64,000 bases of DNA from Maea johnstoni (GCA_963942565.1 OZ012688.1:24222275-24286274); one strand, 5' to 3'; counted from the first letter of the stretch, positions 27,836 through 39,964 are shown. The notes: generated from the sequence alone by a model not told the origin. A program made the numbers and translations.

Positions 27836-28339
27836 AATTAATTGGAGAGCCACAGATGCAAAATTAACCAAAAAACTAATATCTCAGGATATTCAAAGCA
27901 GGATTCAACTAACTTTATGAAGTAATTAAGTATTATGTATATTTTGTGGTCATGTTTTTGCAGTGCCAATAATCAACATTCTTTGCATAGCTTACCAGAT
28001 ACTTGATGGTTTGATGTGGACATCAGTTCAATTTCATTTCCATTTATGAGTAGAGGCAACCTCACCAGTATGGGACATTTTTTGCTGGTTTGGCAAGTCC
28101 TGGAGCAATGTGTTATATGTAAATTCAATACTCATCCTCCCGCGTACCAGGAACCATGAGTGCATAAGAAACTAGATAATTTGATTCAACAAGCTTATGT
28201 CATCTCTGTTGCCAATCCCCCACCATGATACACATTAGAGGATGCACACTATAGACTGAAGTGCATATAACTTACATAACTGACTGACAGGCCATTCTAG
28301 CGAATTGCCCCTCTTGCGGCTGGGTGATTTTAAGCTGTG
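27836..28339. other. No gene seen
   Basis: AT-rich; nothing recognised. Confidence 0.4.
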
Positions 28340-28620
28340 ATCTGATCTAGTTAGTGGGCGCCTGGACTCTTGCTAGCGTGGTCCCTATGGATCGCGTTTG
28401 TTGATCCGCTGTGCCGGCCCTCGGAGGTGCGCGGGGTGTGTAAGACAGCGTGTCTGATCATCGCGTTCTGGCACGCCTGGTACGTTGTTGCGACCCGAAC
28501 TGCCTCTCTGGCGGCTAATCGTGTTAGCCCTCCTTGTAAGTGGGCAGGCAGATCTCACACGGACAGACTTCCTAGTTCTTCACCACTTCCTCCAGTGTGC
28601 ACTGAGTCATAGAAGGTACC
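28340..28620 (+). other. GC-rich island with an 80-codon frame, unassigned
   Basis: Base composition is sharply more GC- and CpG-rich than its neighbours. The plus-strand frame 28370-28612 has Cys and Arg but no family motif. The abrupt edges suggest an inserted fragment (for example part of a LINE) or an isolated exon. I cannot decide. Confidence 0.2.
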
Positions 28621-30446
28621 TGCATCCCAGGGTTAAGCCAGGATTTTAAAATGACTGTCCAAAATGGCAATTTCAAAGTTTCTGCCCTTCCAGATTTAGC
28701 TACTCAACTATTTCAAATCATTATACCAACTACAATAAAGACCTAGGAAAAAAATCCCAAATCCTTTTTTCCTACCCACCTACCCTAATTAATTTTTCTG
28801 GACAATTGCAGGAAACTAAAATATTTCTTTAGGCCTAAATAGCCTATTGTGTCAAAAAGGGCAATTTATAGTTCAGCGTTTTAGTAGATGGTTTGTTAGG
28901 AAATATTTGGTCCTTTAATACCCTAACATAGTCAAAATTAAAAAGAGACAAGTCCTTTAATTGTACTGAGAAAGTATATAAACTCCATTTATTGATACCA
29001 TACATTGACTAATATAGGTCTTCAATATGGCTACAAAGCTGATATTGTAGTGCTACCTGGTGACAGTATTCAAACTGATCTTTTGCACAGCGGCCATCAA
29101 AGAAAAAGGCTGGGCTTCTGGACCAATGGTCTGTGCTCCAGGGCTCGATAACTTGGACACCCCTGTTTTAGGCCACGCAATTATGATCGAAGGTAGCAGG
29201 GAAAAATTAGAACATTAGGAAAGGGAGAGTAGACGTTAGACCTGAAGCAGGTCATTCCATTTAGGATGGAAGAAATCATAGAGTTACTGGAAGAGGTAGG
29301 GGAATTGACATAGGTTGAAAGTGTAAGATTGGCCTGTTTTTGATAGCAATATATAAAGCTTTACCTAATCATGCTTGTAGCGCTAGAAAAGGGCTTGCCC
29401 CTTTTAGCAATGTATTTCTGGAAAGGAGTATATGGAAAATTGTTTGAATATGATATGTTAGCAACAAACTGCTGATTAATTAGCAACAAACCATCAGCAA
29501 TTTTCAAATATTTTGTGAATTTAAGCTTTATTCCTTATATAATAAGTTTTTGAAAAAAATTATTGATTTAGATGATATTTCAAAGGATCTCTTAGCATGC
29601 AGCGGTTGACATCAAACCTTGCATGGGCATCAAGGACATGGCTGACTATTTGTTTTCCAGTGGGGTGATTGGTATGATCACATGTTCTACTTTACCGAGA
29701 GCTATTTTTTTGTGAAAATGATTGATTTCTGTATGTGACCCTACTCAAGTTCAGTACCTGCACGCACCACAATAGCACATGTGACAAAACAGCCCTTGGC
29801 ATATCCGGCTCAGCTAGCCACGCAGTAATAATTCCACCATGACCCGAGACTCTCATAGGGACAGTGCACTAGCTCTGACACTCATGGAATTATCTCCCTT
29901 ATCAACAAAGATTTTGAGAACTATTTCACTGAAAGTTGCTGGTCCTGTTAGGCTTAACAATCCCTCTTCAAATATTTTTCAAACATTTGTCTTTTCGACA
30001 AGTTATGTTTACATGTATAGGACTGTTTTCTTGATAAAAAGATAGGACACATGCTGCTGGGTGTTTTTACCAGCTCCTGCTAGCCAGAAATTGTCACTTA
30101 TTACTCTCCTTTTCTCTGTGTTTGATGTCGTGAAGTATTGTTGGCCTTCCCTAACCCTTGGTGAGGTCTTGGCACAGCTGGCTGCATAGTCAGTGCTACT
30201 GCCATTCCAGGTGACAGCTTTGCACTGAAGGCCATGGATATCCTCTCACATTAGCCTATATAAAAATATTGTTTCAAGATACGTTATTGCTATCATACTC
30301 TATTTCTCTCTGTATTTGACAGTGTGAAGTATTGTTGGCCTTCCCTGACCCTTAGTGAGGTAATGATACAGGGGCCATGTAAGTGCTGCTGCCTTCACAG
30401 TCAGCATGCCGCTCACCATCCTATTCATACCTGGTGATATCATTAT
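28621..30446. other. No gene; internal duplication near 30100 and 30300
   Basis: Two related segments containing GTGAAGTATTGTTGGCCTTC and CCCTTRGTGAGGT occur about 200 bp apart (30132 and 30324), a local duplication. Nothing else recognised. Confidence 0.4.
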
Positions 30447-30589
30447 ACAAATATGACATCCCTGTGGGGTGTCCACCAGGAATAACTTCCCTGAGAGAGG
30501 ATTGTTGCTCGAGGGTGTAGCCCGAGGGCGACAATCCTCTCTCTGGGAAGTTATTCCTGGTGGACACCCCACGGGAATGTCATATTTGT
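30447..30589. repeat. Long hairpin (67-bp arms)
   Basis: The left arm runs from ACAAATATGACATCCC (30447) through GGTGTCCACCAGGAATAAC and GAGAGGATTGTTGC. The right arm is its inverse with few mismatches, ending GTCATATTTGT at 30589. The loop is only about 9 bases. ATTATA occurs just outside both arms and could be a target duplication. It is probably a foldback MITE, and a transcript would form a strong double-stranded stem. Confidence 0.85.
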
Positions 30590-30721
30590 TTTATTATACC
30601 GAACGAAATATACAAAACACAAAAGGGGGAAAAATTACAAACACCAGAGATTTTGGATAAATATCCGTCGTCTGCCTTGTTGAACTAGTTTCACCGGTAG
30701 GTCACTCGGCAAACTAAGCGG

Positions 30722-30817
30722 TAACTAATCAATTAGTACATAGCTGTTACTATGAACTAATCCATTAGTACATAGCTGTTGCTATGAGCTAATCAATTAG
30801 TCCATAGGTGTTGTTAA
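30722..30817. repeat. 32-bp tandem repeat, three copies
   Basis: Three successive units of the AACTAATCAATTAGTACATA type, the last more diverged. Each holds the palindrome CTAATCAATTAG. Confidence 0.8.
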
Positions 30818-31566
30818 GGAGTGAGGACAACAGCCTATTGCTAAGGAATGAGGAAAACAGGACGATTAATCCATCCAGGCCCTTGACCAACCAGAATCAA
30901 GAATCTTCTTGTGAGGTATGATAAAGTGTTCTCTGGACCTATCATACTTTGAAATAACTCTAGTATCATTGGTAACTTCACAACATGTAAAGAGGGTTGT
31001 GGGTTGTATTCTGATTAAAATTTCTCCTTCAAATATTTCTTAAAGATGCTCAACAACTTCAGTATTAGGGATAATTTGGAAGTATATCTAAAGAAAGTTG
31101 TTAGTGGTTTCTGATATACCTATCTCCTTCAAATATATCCTAAACATTGCTGTTGTTTCAGGGATACCACTAAAACAGTTATAAAATGCCATTTGGGATA
31201 ACTGACATTTAACCCACCATGTTACTATGACAACTACAACCTAAAACTTCAAACTTCACAAATATTTGTATATATCAATCTATTGACCCCCACAGTAAGG
31301 CTAAAAAGCTTGACTATTTGGGTGATAGCTTTCTGATGAAACCATCTTTTGAAAATATATGGTTCAATGAACGATGGTCTTTCAAATTAATTTCTGATTG
31401 ATGCATATATCCCAATCATCTATTGCCATTTTAATTGTACACAAGGTTCCCTTTGCCATCTATTTATTAAATGGCTTTATGATACTTCTGAAAGTAAAAA
31501 TGCTACAAACCCAAAAATCCAAACATATTTGTCAGGAGAATTGCTGGTTGAGTAAGGATCATGGTG
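30818..31566. other. No gene; TTAA-MITE scraps
   Basis: Contains two CTCCTTCAAATAT motifs (31024 and 31127) seen in the dispersed TTAA families, but no intact element. Confidence 0.35.
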
Positions 31567-32190
31567 TGCTCCTTTGTGTATTTCTCAAAGCATACATTAA
31601 GTCAAAGCATACAGCCAAAATAGTCGTGTCATTTTGGCTCCTTTGTGTATTTCTCAAAGCATACTTTTAGTCAAAGCATACAGCCAAAATAGTCGTGCCA
31701 TTTTTGCTCCTTTGTATATTTCTCAAAGCATACTTTTAGTCAAAGCATACAGCCAAAATAGTCATGCCATTTTTGCTCCTTTGTATATTTCTCCAAGCAT
31801 ACTTTTAGTCAAAGCATACAGCCAAAATAGTCGTGTCATTTTTGCTCCTTTGTGTATTTCTCAAAGCATACTTTTAGTCAAAGCATACAGCCAAAATAGT
31901 CATGCCATTTTTGCTCCTTTGTATATTTCTCCAAGCATACTTTTAGTCAAAGCATACAGCCAAAATAGTCGTGTCATTTTTGCTCCTTTGTGTATTTCTC
32001 AAAGCATACTTTTAGTCAAAGCATACAGCCAAAATAGTCGTGTCATTTTGGCTCCTTCGTGTATTTCTCAAAGCATACTTTTAGTCAAAGCATACAGCCA
32101 AAATAGTCGTGTCATTTTGGCTCCTTTGTATATTTCTCAAAGCATACTTTTAGTCTAAGCATACAGCCAAAATAGTCGTGCCATTTAGTG
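31567..32190. repeat. 69-bp minisatellite, about nine copies
   Basis: Units start GCTCCTTTGTGTATTTCTC and include two AAAGCATAC segments and GCCAAAATAGTCGTG. The first spacing is 70 bp and the rest are 69. Because 69 is a multiple of three, one frame stays open for 174 codons (31634-32158) with a 23-residue repeat. That frame has no ATG-independent support and is not called as a gene. Confidence 0.92.
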
Positions 32191-33724
32191 GTGCGAAAGG
32201 CATGAGTGGGCTATGTGTTCAACAGGCAGGAAACTGTGAATATGAATGCCTCAATCAGCATTGCCATGTTGCCATGATCTGTGTGCGTTCTATTGGCGGC
32301 GATGCCTGCACATGACTCAAGTGGAAAATCCAATTTCCATCTCGGTAATTGACAAGCATGGAGAGATAAGCATATTTGCGTTGATGGCGGTCAGAGGGGG
32401 ATGTTCCAATATCCACACTGCAGCAATTATCATCAGAGCTGAGCTGACCGCTGATCGGACCTGGAGGGCCATCAGTGGGGGGTGGCCACCTGATGTGACA
32501 GCCACTCACTGAGTGCTGTATGCATCATTACCTTACAAAGGGTCAGCGGTAGGGATTGGCACCTTCAGAATTTTCACCATATGATAATGTGTCTATATTT
32601 GCTAAAAGATTTGATAGCATAACTATATTTTCAACTATACTGTTAAGCTGTACCAGTATTACCTCCTTCAAGGAATTGGCATTGTCATCAGATGGAACTG
32701 AATCCCACTCTGAATCCAATTTCATGCCTTGTTTGTGAGGTATTGGCCTGTCCATTTAAGCTCATAGTTTCCTCCCACACTACCAACTGGCCAGTCTTAA
32801 CATGACAGAAAAAGAGATGCAGAAATACAAATCAAACCTAAAATGACTTTTTTTAACAATTTTTTTTTGTCACCAAAATTTCCCAAAAATAGTATATATG
32901 TGAATAATTGATTTATATGTATAAATTTAAAATGTGCATTTTACAATTATTTTTTTTATCAATTCTGTTTTTCATGACGTTGTGTGCGGCGGCAAGTTAT
33001 TTCCTCGTCAAGCTGTTCAGACGCAATATGGTTAAAGAGTAATTTTGGTTTGCAAATTATCTTATGTTATTTCGGCTCTCTTCTGGGCTGTAAGTTATTG
33101 CAAAGCAATAAGGAATCAACTTAATGTTCTTTTCAGCAAGTTTTATTGCATAATAATGTCATTGTACTTCTTCTATTATGAGTACTGAGAGGAGAATATA
33201 ATCATCCCAATTTACTTCCGTCTAGATCTATCTCTCGCTATGATGAAGTGTGTGTGTTTTATATTGATTCCCTGTCTTCTCGCCAATCCATATTTTCCCG
33301 CAGCTCAGTGTGTCTGCTGGGAATCACAATGGGATTCTGCATTTAAGCTATTTAACCCTTGCGTACATGGAGTTCTCTGCGATAAGTATCATCTGGTCCG
33401 TCTTGGACCTTTGTCCCGAAAGAAGATCATTTGGTTTTGATAATGAATTTACAACATATTTGAATGAAGTTCGCAGATTGGATTTTGATCTACATTCTTC
33501 TAACAACTCTTTTAATGAGGAGTGTTTTGGTCACAAAATATTACATGTATAGGATGTTTCTGGCTGCTACAGACATAAATGGGTCCTTCACATAACTTAG
33601 CAGATAAAGTTTTTAACAAGGTCAAATGGCCAAAGGAGATTTTGAGTATGAAATTCCCACCATGAAGAGGTCTGTTCCTGATGTAGCCATTTTCTCTAAC
33701 ACTAGATAGCTTCATCTTCAATCA
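32191..33724. other. No gene seen; moderate-GC patch 32240-32515
   Basis: Both strands are open for about 85 codons across 32246-32512, but neither translation shows a known motif. The remainder is AT-rich. A lone hAT-like end (TAGGGATTGGCACC) lies near 32551. Confidence 0.3.
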
Positions 33725-34720
33725 GGCCTGCCCCTATAGCCAAGTGGTCTTCCACTGCTGGCTGTCTTTGAGTTGGAAATCCCTATCATGGCAAGGTCTG
33801 TTCCATGATGCTGCCACTTTCTTCAACAGTACATCCTTCCATCTTCAACCAGGGCTGCCCCAATAGCCAAGTGGTTCAGCATTGTGCTTCCACTGCTTGC
33901 TGTCTTTAAGAAGAAAATCCCTATCATGGCAAGGTCTGTTCCATGATGCTGCCACTTTCTCAGACAGTACATCCCTCCATCTTCAACCAGGGCTGCCCCA
34001 ATAGCCAAGTGGTTCAGCATTATGCTTCCACTGCTTGCTGTCTTTAAGAAGAAAATCCCTATCATGGCAAGGTCTGTTCCATGATGCTGCCACTTTCTCA
34101 GACAGTACATCCCTCCATCTTCAACCAGGGCTGCCCCAATAGCCAAGTGGTTCAGCATTGTGCTTCCACTGCTTGCTGTCTTTAAGAAGAAAATCCCTAT
34201 CATGGCAAGGTCTGTTCCTGATGCTGCCACTTTCTCCAACAGTACATCCCTCCATCTTCAACCAGGGCTGCCCAAATAGCCAAGTGGTTCAGCATTATGC
34301 TTCCACTGCTTGCTGTCTTTAAGATGAAAATCCCTATCATGGCGAGGTCTGTTCCTGATGCTGCCACTTTCTTTAACACTAGATAACTCCCAACTTCAAC
34401 AGGACTTCCCCAAAAGCTAAGGGGTCTAGCACTATTTCCATTGTTTGCTGTCTTTGAGTAGGAAATCCCTGACATAGAAAGACACGTTCCTGATGCATCC
34501 ACTTTCTCTATTAACATACGAGTGTTCCATTTTTAACCCTGGGCTTCCCCAAAAGCCAAATGGTCTAGGATTGTGCTTCCACTGTTTGTGGTCTGTGAGT
34601 TGGACATCCCTATCATGGCAAGGTCTGTTCCTGATATAGCCACTTTCTCTAACACTTGATAGCTCCTACTTGAACCAGGACTTCCCCGATAGCTAACTGG
34701 TCTAGCATTGTGCTTCAATA
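33725..34720. repeat. 138-bp minisatellite with tRNA-like core
   Basis: About seven copies, the central ones spaced 138 or 137 bp apart (ATCCCTATCATGG at 33917, 34055, 34193 and 34330), with outer copies diverged. Each unit carries GGGCTGCCCCAATAGCCAAG followed by TGGTTCAGCA, which looks like a tRNA box A and like the head of the SINE at 39711. The 138-bp period is a multiple of three and keeps minus-strand frames open (33823-34239, 34200-34517). These are not genes. Confidence 0.88.
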
Positions 34721-35194
34721 TTGAAGTATTTAGTCTCACCCACAGTTTGAAGCCCTAATAAGCAATTCAAGTGATAGGTTTGTTTAGTTTCAAAGTCATC
34801 ATTGGTTAACTTTGTACGCACCCTAAATGATGCAGTGAAAATGACAATAAACAAAATTTCCAAATCCAAATTTGTCTGCAGCCCAAGCCAGCACAGCCCG
34901 AGGAAGCTAGACATGGGTAGACTTTGAGTTATTCCAACTACCAGAGATCATTTCTCCCAGGAGTAGCCATTGTTTGTCGGGCAATCTCGTAATGCCCTCT
35001 CGCTCCTCACAGGGACAACTTAGAAACCGGGAGCACGTTAGGAATTCATCACGACATGTATCGTGTCAACATCGCGCTCTCCCTGAGCTCCTTAGTTCTG
35101 TAAGCCTTTCGCCAAGAATTCTCCTACACAGACAGTGGGCTGTGACCTCCCATATGAGTAATGCTTGTATGTACGTGTGACTAGGAATTTAAGG
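34721..35194. other. No gene; moderate-GC patch 34965-35150
   Basis: A 68-codon frame at 34974-35180 has no recognisable motif. The patch is somewhat CpG-richer than its surroundings. Confidence 0.3.
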
Positions 35195-35651
35195 GTTTCC
35201 ACTAGTGCTCGGATTCGCTGCTAAAAAACAGCTCGAGCAATCGCTGAAACTGCCGAGCGATTAATTGACATATTACGAGCCCTAACTACTCATTGTACAT
35301 GCGGTGAAATCAACAGCTGAGCAAAATTAATTGCTGTCAATCACGCTAATTTAGAACCGCCCCATGCCTGCCTAAGCCAATGAGCAACGTAAATTGCTGT
35401 CAATCACGCTAATTAGAACAGGCCCATGCTTGCCTAAGCCAATCACGTCCTGCTATCGTGCGATCTCGATGGGATCCCACGTGGGAAAGACGTAAGCAAG
35501 ACAAAAAACATGGCGGATAATTGACGATGTGGCTTTATTTACATTTTCGCCGAACTCGGCGAGCTGTAATGGCAGCTCGAGTGCTCGCCAGCGGCGGCGA
35601 TACGAGCAATAGTTCGAGCCGCCGATTGATCATACTAGCACTAGTTTCCAC
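35195..35651. mobile_element. 441-bp hAT-like MITE, 8-bp TSD
   Basis: The element (35203-35643) is flanked by the exact 8-bp duplication GTTTCCAC (35195-35202, 35644-35651). Ends are TAGTGCTCGG and, inverted from the right, TAGTGCTAGT. The interior is GC-richer, has a duplicated TTGCTGTCAATCACGCTAAT segment (about 35331 and 35392), and inverted CTCGAGC-type motifs near both ends. An 8-bp duplication with TAG ends fits hAT. Confidence 0.8.
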
Positions 35652-36667
35652 AAGCATGTAGAGTGCACATGTATTTGAAAAGAAATCATCAAATGGCACA
35701 CATTTTGGAAAGCATTCGAATAGAGATGGTTAAATGAAAGATTGGCAAAAAAATTCTGTCAATTATGTATTAAAAGATTTGCTGTGTTTTAAAATATCTC
35801 CTTTTGGCAGAGAAGAGTTAAACCATTCATTACTGAAGTGGTCAGAAACATTTGTCAGATTTGAACTAACTTTGAACTAACAAATGGGGCAAATTTTGAA
35901 AAACCTTACAAGAGGGATGGTTAAATCAGACATGAGCAACATTTTCCCGTCAAATGTATATCAACAATTTTACTTTATTTTAACATATTTTCAATTTAGA
36001 GTTTAAACCATTCATTGTTCAAGCGGTCAGAAATATAATGTCAATTTTGGTAATATCTTTCCTGCAATATTGATCTCTAGAAATAGTATGAAGACATTAT
36101 GATCCTATCAAGCTAAGTATAATTTGATAGAGAAGAGCTGATCAGCATCCAGTTGACTTACAGTTAACATCCATTATTGAGTGATTTCATACTTTATTCC
36201 AATGTTTTTAGCATAGATGCAGACAGCTTATGTCAAGGAAATTTCCATGTAAGAAAGGGTTAACTTACCTCAGGCCAACTTACTTATCTCTTTCAAAATT
36301 TCATTGTTGATGCTTCATTACCTGTTATTTCTAAAAGTAGCATAGATCCAGATGGCAATTCTCACAGCGGTCAAAAACACCCTGTCAATATTGATGAGAT
36401 ATTGCAGGCAAAAGCATAGTAAGCAAGACATTTGATCCAGAAATGTTGATCAGAATATAACCAACAACTCTCCTTCAAATATTTCGTAAAATAGAAAATC
36501 TCTAAGCAAAAATGGTTTAAGCGCAGATCAGAAAGTAGCAGAAAGAGACTACCATATTTTTGCACCATTGTGCAAAAGAGACCTCAGGACATGCAAAAGG
36601 CCAAATCCTTATCTAACTCTTTCACATTTCTGAAAAGTATGCCCAGTAGATGTTGTGTAGATGTATG
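35652..36667. other. Decayed TTAA-MITE relics, no gene
   Basis: Phrases such as AAACCATTCATTACTGAAG (35820) and AAACCATTCATTGTTCAAG (36005), and CAACTCTCCTTCAAATATTT (36465), match the CATTCAT-type TTAA family but lack intact ends. Confidence 0.4.
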
Positions 36668-37138
36668 TTAGGCCACTCCAATTTATTTACTTGTCTTACG
36701 TGCTCAGGAGGTAGGAAATGAGCCATTTTGGTATAAAAAAAAAAGTTGAAAAATGTGACTTTTTTATTTATTTTATTTTTTTTAGAGTCTGACGACTAGG
36801 ACTGGTAGCGATATGTTTCTACCAGCCTATTCTCAACTAAATAAAATCAATCAATCTATTAATCCCTGTAACCTGAAGGGTGGGAGGTATACCTCCTCAA
36901 GTCTGAGGCTCTACTACAGCAATGATAGCTTTCTGTAGTTGATTAAATCACACTTACAAAGAATATTCTTAAAACTTTTTTTATTTTTTTATTTTTTGGA
37001 GTCTGACAAAAAATTTCAAAACCACTTTCGTCCGTAAGACACCAAAGATGACTTTTTTTTTCTTTTTTTTTGGAGTCTGACAGGATTTCTTTTCCAAAAA
37101 AAGCTTGTAAGACAAGTAATTAAATTGGAGTGGCCTTA
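36668..37138. mobile_element. 465-bp TTA-flanked MITE, deletion derivative
   Basis: The element (36671-37135) has TTA on both sides and ends GGCCACTCCAATTTATTTAC and, inverted from the right, GGCCACTCCAATTTAATTAC. Its first about 375 bp match the right end of the 2,517-bp element at 46094-48610, inverted, and its last about 100 bp match that element's left end. The join falls at a GTCTTA shared by both sides. It therefore lacks the gene and the palindrome arrays. The TTA target and GGCC ends fit PIF/Harbinger. Confidence 0.85.
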
Positions 37139-37501
37139 CATGGATTAAATCACAAAATCTAGATATTAAGCATTGCAATACGAGCGTCGATTAAATCGTA
37201 AGTGTCCTATAATTTTGCCCAGTAGATGTATAGTTATATTTCATATGAATAAAATTGTAAGATTATATATAAAGAGAGACATCCATACTAAATAGACACT
37301 CCCTGATATAAATCATAACAATAAGAGCATCAATTAATTGATAACCATGCTATAATTTTCATGTACTGGAGTGTATTAGATTGATTTTATGTATTACATA
37401 GAATTACTGATTTCTATTTCTATGCCAAATCCTTCAATTGTTATTGTCTATTGAATGATGTTGATAGGCCTTTATCATTGATGTGAAGGCTTGTATATAC
37501 T
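37139..37501. other. No gene seen
   Basis: AT-rich; nothing recognised. Confidence 0.4.
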
Positions 37502-37735
37502 TACATACATACGTACATACATATATTCATACATACATACATACATACATACAATAACATACATACATACATACATACATACATACATACATACATACAT
37601 ACATACATGCATACATACATACATGCATACATACATACATGCATACATACATACATACATATATACATACATACATACATACATACATACATACATACAT
37701 ACATACATACATACATACATACATACATACATAGT
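37502..37735. repeat. (CATA)n microsatellite
   Basis: About 58 units with scattered interruptions (for example CATG and CAATAA). Tyr-Ile-His-Thr and Met-Tyr-Val-Cys frames on either strand are artefacts. Confidence 0.97.
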
Positions 37736-38020
37736 ATATATATGTTCATGCTAGATTGTGAGGATATATTGAACCAATAATTATATGTAGTACACCAAAA
37801 TTGATGTGCTCTGTAACTCAGATCCAGAATGTTGATACTCCAGAGTACCTCTATATGAAGCCTCTCTCCCCCAAGACTGGCCTGTGTGGTTTACTTGAGT
37901 AATATGATTGATAGCCAGGGGTCAGGGAGTCCCTTTCCTGCTCACATTGTGTGTGCTGACCGCTTCATGTGGAGCCATATATAGCATCATGACTGGCATC
38001 ACACTCGATCAGCTATGCCT
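37736..38020. other. No gene seen
   Basis: Short unassigned interval between a microsatellite and a MITE. Confidence 0.4.
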
Positions 38021-38246
38021 TTAACCCTTTCATACCTGTACCACCCTAAAATCCACTATTTTTATGGATATCTCTTTTACTAGGGCATTTTCCTGTTAAT
38101 ATTCAAACGAGAGAAGTTGACCAGAAACCTATTGTAAACTCTCTGTAAAATATTTTGTGAATGTTTCTTTTAACTCCAAATTTATTTTCTATGGTATGAA
38201 AGATCCAGCCAATATTTGTTATTTTGTTTAGACTTGAAAGGGTTAA
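38021..38246. mobile_element. TTAA-flanked MITE, CATTCATA type
   Basis: 226 bp, TTAA at both edges, with ends TTAACCCTTTCATACCTG and GACTTGAAAGGGTTAA. No coding content. piggyBac-type mobilisation is likely but inferred. Confidence 0.65.
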
Positions 38247-39710
38247 TCCATTCATATCTGGTGACCGCATTGACAAGAGGTATCTTGATCATCTATGATT
38301 TGTTGAACAATAGATCATAAATTAAGGATAAATAAATGCTATTATTAAAATGGTAATCAAAATATTTGTTAGGTCGCTTTTGGGTAATATAGATGTGAAT
38401 TAAATGGGTTAATTGTTTCATTTCTACATAGGCCTGAAATGGTCAAATATTTTTAGTACATGTATCTGATTTTAAAAAAATATATGAAGAATTTAAGGCC
38501 AAATTTCCTGGCATCATTTTTGCAAAGGCCAGGTCTTTAGTCTAGCTTAACCTTCATACCTCTGATACCAGCAATATGTTGATGAAAATATTTTTGAAAA
38601 ATCAGACTTAAAATATTGCTTCTGTTGGATAAAATAATCCTACTTTAAATACTTTCTCTTTTGAGAATTTGTGTTAAGAAAGTTCATTATGTGTGTACAT
38701 TTCGCGAATGGTTTTACAAATATTCTTTACATGTGCTATGGCTGATTGACATTTGAGGAAGAATGTCTCTGTATGTGAAATTGATGTGATGCTTCTTTAT
38801 TTTGCTGAGGAAATCTCCAGGGATGAATTTGTAGGGAGTTGGGTAGGTGCGATGCTCGCAGTATCATGGGTTGACAAGCCCCTGGCCCCGCAATCTACAA
38901 TTCGCATTTCCACTAACAACCAGTGAACCAGACATCAGCACACGGCACTGAGGACATAGGTTAACCCATTCACACTCAAGAGTTCCACTAGAAATTAAGC
39001 ATTGTCTGCTTCTCTCATACTTCTGAAAATAATCTGGCAAAAAAAGCATAAGTCCGTGACATATATGAAGGGGAGTTGTTGTTTGGCTTCTGATTAATAT
39101 TTCTCTTTAATACATTTTTTTGACAAAAAGGCTTTGATTAAAGAAATATTATTAAATTTGACTGGCCTGTGAATGAGTTGACCCAGTCATGACTGGAGAA
39201 CTTGACAAGTGCCATCTGGAACTTTGATGTTATTGACTTCAGTTGAAAAAGTTTCTTCTAGATAAATTTCCTCAAAATTGGTTTAGAGACTTATATATTA
39301 CCAAAACATTTAGCTTGTTTATGGGTGCTACATACATGGATGTGCGAACCTGATTAACTGTAGTGCCCAAAAATGCCCTGTTCATTTGGGTGATATTTTT
39401 TTAACCAAAGCATTCTCAAAATATATCCATAGTTATATTGTTTGCAGCCCAACCAACAACTCTCCTTGAAATATTTTCCAAAGAATCGGTCTTAAAACAA
39501 GAATATCACTAAGATAGTCATGATGGTTTTGGCTGCCACAAGCATGAATGCGTTAAACTCCTACTTTCTTCAAGTAAAATCTTGGTACAAAATAAGGGGT
39601 TTCTCACTTAAGGAAAAATTTATCATATTATTTGTTTTATCCCACTTTTTTTCTAGAGATTTCTTCATTATTTATTTCAATGGTGGTGATAAGGTTGGCC
39701 TTGTAACTCT
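38247..39710. other. Decayed TTAA-MITE copies, no gene
   Basis: A unit from about 38960 (TTAACCCATTCACACTC) to about 39183 (GTGAATGAGTTGACCC) looks like an aged copy of the same family. CAACAACTCTCCTTGAAATA (39451) is another scrap. No exon recognised. Confidence 0.4.
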
Positions 39711-39964
39711 TATGGTCAGCTGATCTAAGGCACTGACTGCTCGCTGTCTCTCACTACTGCCAGGGCCTGCCCTATCGGCCAACTGGTCTAAAGTGTTGTC
39801 ACTGACTGCTCAGTCTCTCATCACTGCCTGGGTTGTGCATGTGAGAAAGTTGCCAGCGACGTGGGGTTAGGCAGTGGTTTTCCACAGGTACACCAGTATC
39901 CTCCACCACTCACAACTGACTAGCCATGAGTTAGCTAACATATGACAGAAAAAAGTGATGATGA
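39711..39964 (+). repeat. tRNA-derived SINE, copy 3, with doubled head
   Basis: Plus-strand copy of the family at 2091 and 4312. The tRNA-like head occurs twice (about 39711-39770 and 39772-39835: CACTGACTGCTCGCTGTCTC, then TCGGCCAACTGGTCTAAAGT). It is followed by the body with GTGGGGTTAGGCAGTGG and the terminal TATGACAGAAAAAAGTG. The doubled head suggests local head duplication or a dimeric copy. Confidence 0.6.

Noticed and set aside
31634-32158. 174-codon repeat protein
   Set aside because: The frame is the 69-bp minisatellite read through; no flanking coding signal or start context supports a gene.
33823-34517. Minus-strand repeat proteins of 138 and 105 codons
   Set aside because: Products of the 138-bp minisatellite, whose period is a multiple of three.
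37475-37754. Frames of 65-87 codons on both strands
   Set aside because: Translations of the CATA microsatellite.
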